This document shows, piece by piece, positions 5,658 through 5,689 of a stretch of DNA of 5,689 bases. The notes beneath the pieces were generated by a model that worked only from the letters and a program-made list of their open reading frames with translations, did no database searches and was not told the origin of the DNA. This DNA is from an uncultured bacterium. GTDB lineage: Bacteria > Cyanobacteriota > Vampirovibrionia > Gastranaerophilales > Gastranaerophilaceae. The translations under genes and the position numbers were made by a program. The stretch lies in contig CASELB010000097.1 of NCBI GenBank assembly GCA_949288685.1, positions 1 to 5,689 on the forward strand. Direction: 5' to 3'. How positions within the stretch are numbered: position 1 is the first letter of the stretch; each line of letters opens with the position of its first letter.

Positions 5658-5689
5658 TTATAGCACTATGTACACAAGAAATAAGGAAT

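Noticed and set aside
5668..5689. ATG at 5668 as the start of the next gene
   Set aside because: The frame is open for only seven codons before the edge, there is no Shine-Dalgarno upstream and it lies almost at the predicted transcription start; AAGGA further right suggests a later start.

Overview
The window is a compact, single-strand block of ordinary bacterial genes followed by a short repeat-rich intergenic stretch. All six recognisable genes lie on the + strand: the 3' part of yidC (membrane protein insertase), queA (queuosine tRNA modification), gatA (amidase subunit of the Glu-tRNA(Gln) amidotransferase), nanE (ManNAc-6-phosphate epimerase), a ROK-family sugar kinase, and a small 64-residue protein of unknown function.

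Organism: the DNA is AT-rich, intergenic gaps are very short, and the gene set is bacterial. The best lineage clue is YidC, which has a roughly 115-140 residue beta-rich insertion between its second and third core membrane segments. From memory, photosynthetic cyanobacteria also carry a long insertion in this loop. Together with the low GC and a gut-type amino-sugar gene pair, I infer, with only moderate confidence, a non-photosynthetic cyanobacterial relative (Melainabacteria/Vampirovibrionia, for example Gastranaerophilales). A phylogeny of YidC or GatA would decide this.

Layout: yidC and queA overlap by one base (TAATG) and are probably translationally coupled. An 82-base gap then holds a plausible sigma70-type promoter and a good Shine-Dalgarno sequence, starting a second unit: gatA, 2 bases, nanE, 4 bases, ROK kinase, 8-base overlap, small ORF. 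The nanE/kinase pair would turn ManNAc into ManNAc-6-P and then GlcNAc-6-P, feeding amino-sugar metabolism. No sialate lyase, transporter or deacetylase is present, so the rest of the pathway must lie elsewhere. gatA is without gatB or gatC.

The last 293 bases (5397-5689) contain no gene I can support. They hold two ungapped direct copies of a 69-base composite palindrome, each copy made of two opposed hairpin repeats of the same family (a REP/BIME-like arrangement), then an AT-rich stretch with a likely promoter for a gene that begins beyond the window edge. I see no evidence for a new multi-gene system here. The repeat array, the non-canonical zinc/sugar motif of the ROK kinase and the YidC insertion are the points worth a second look.
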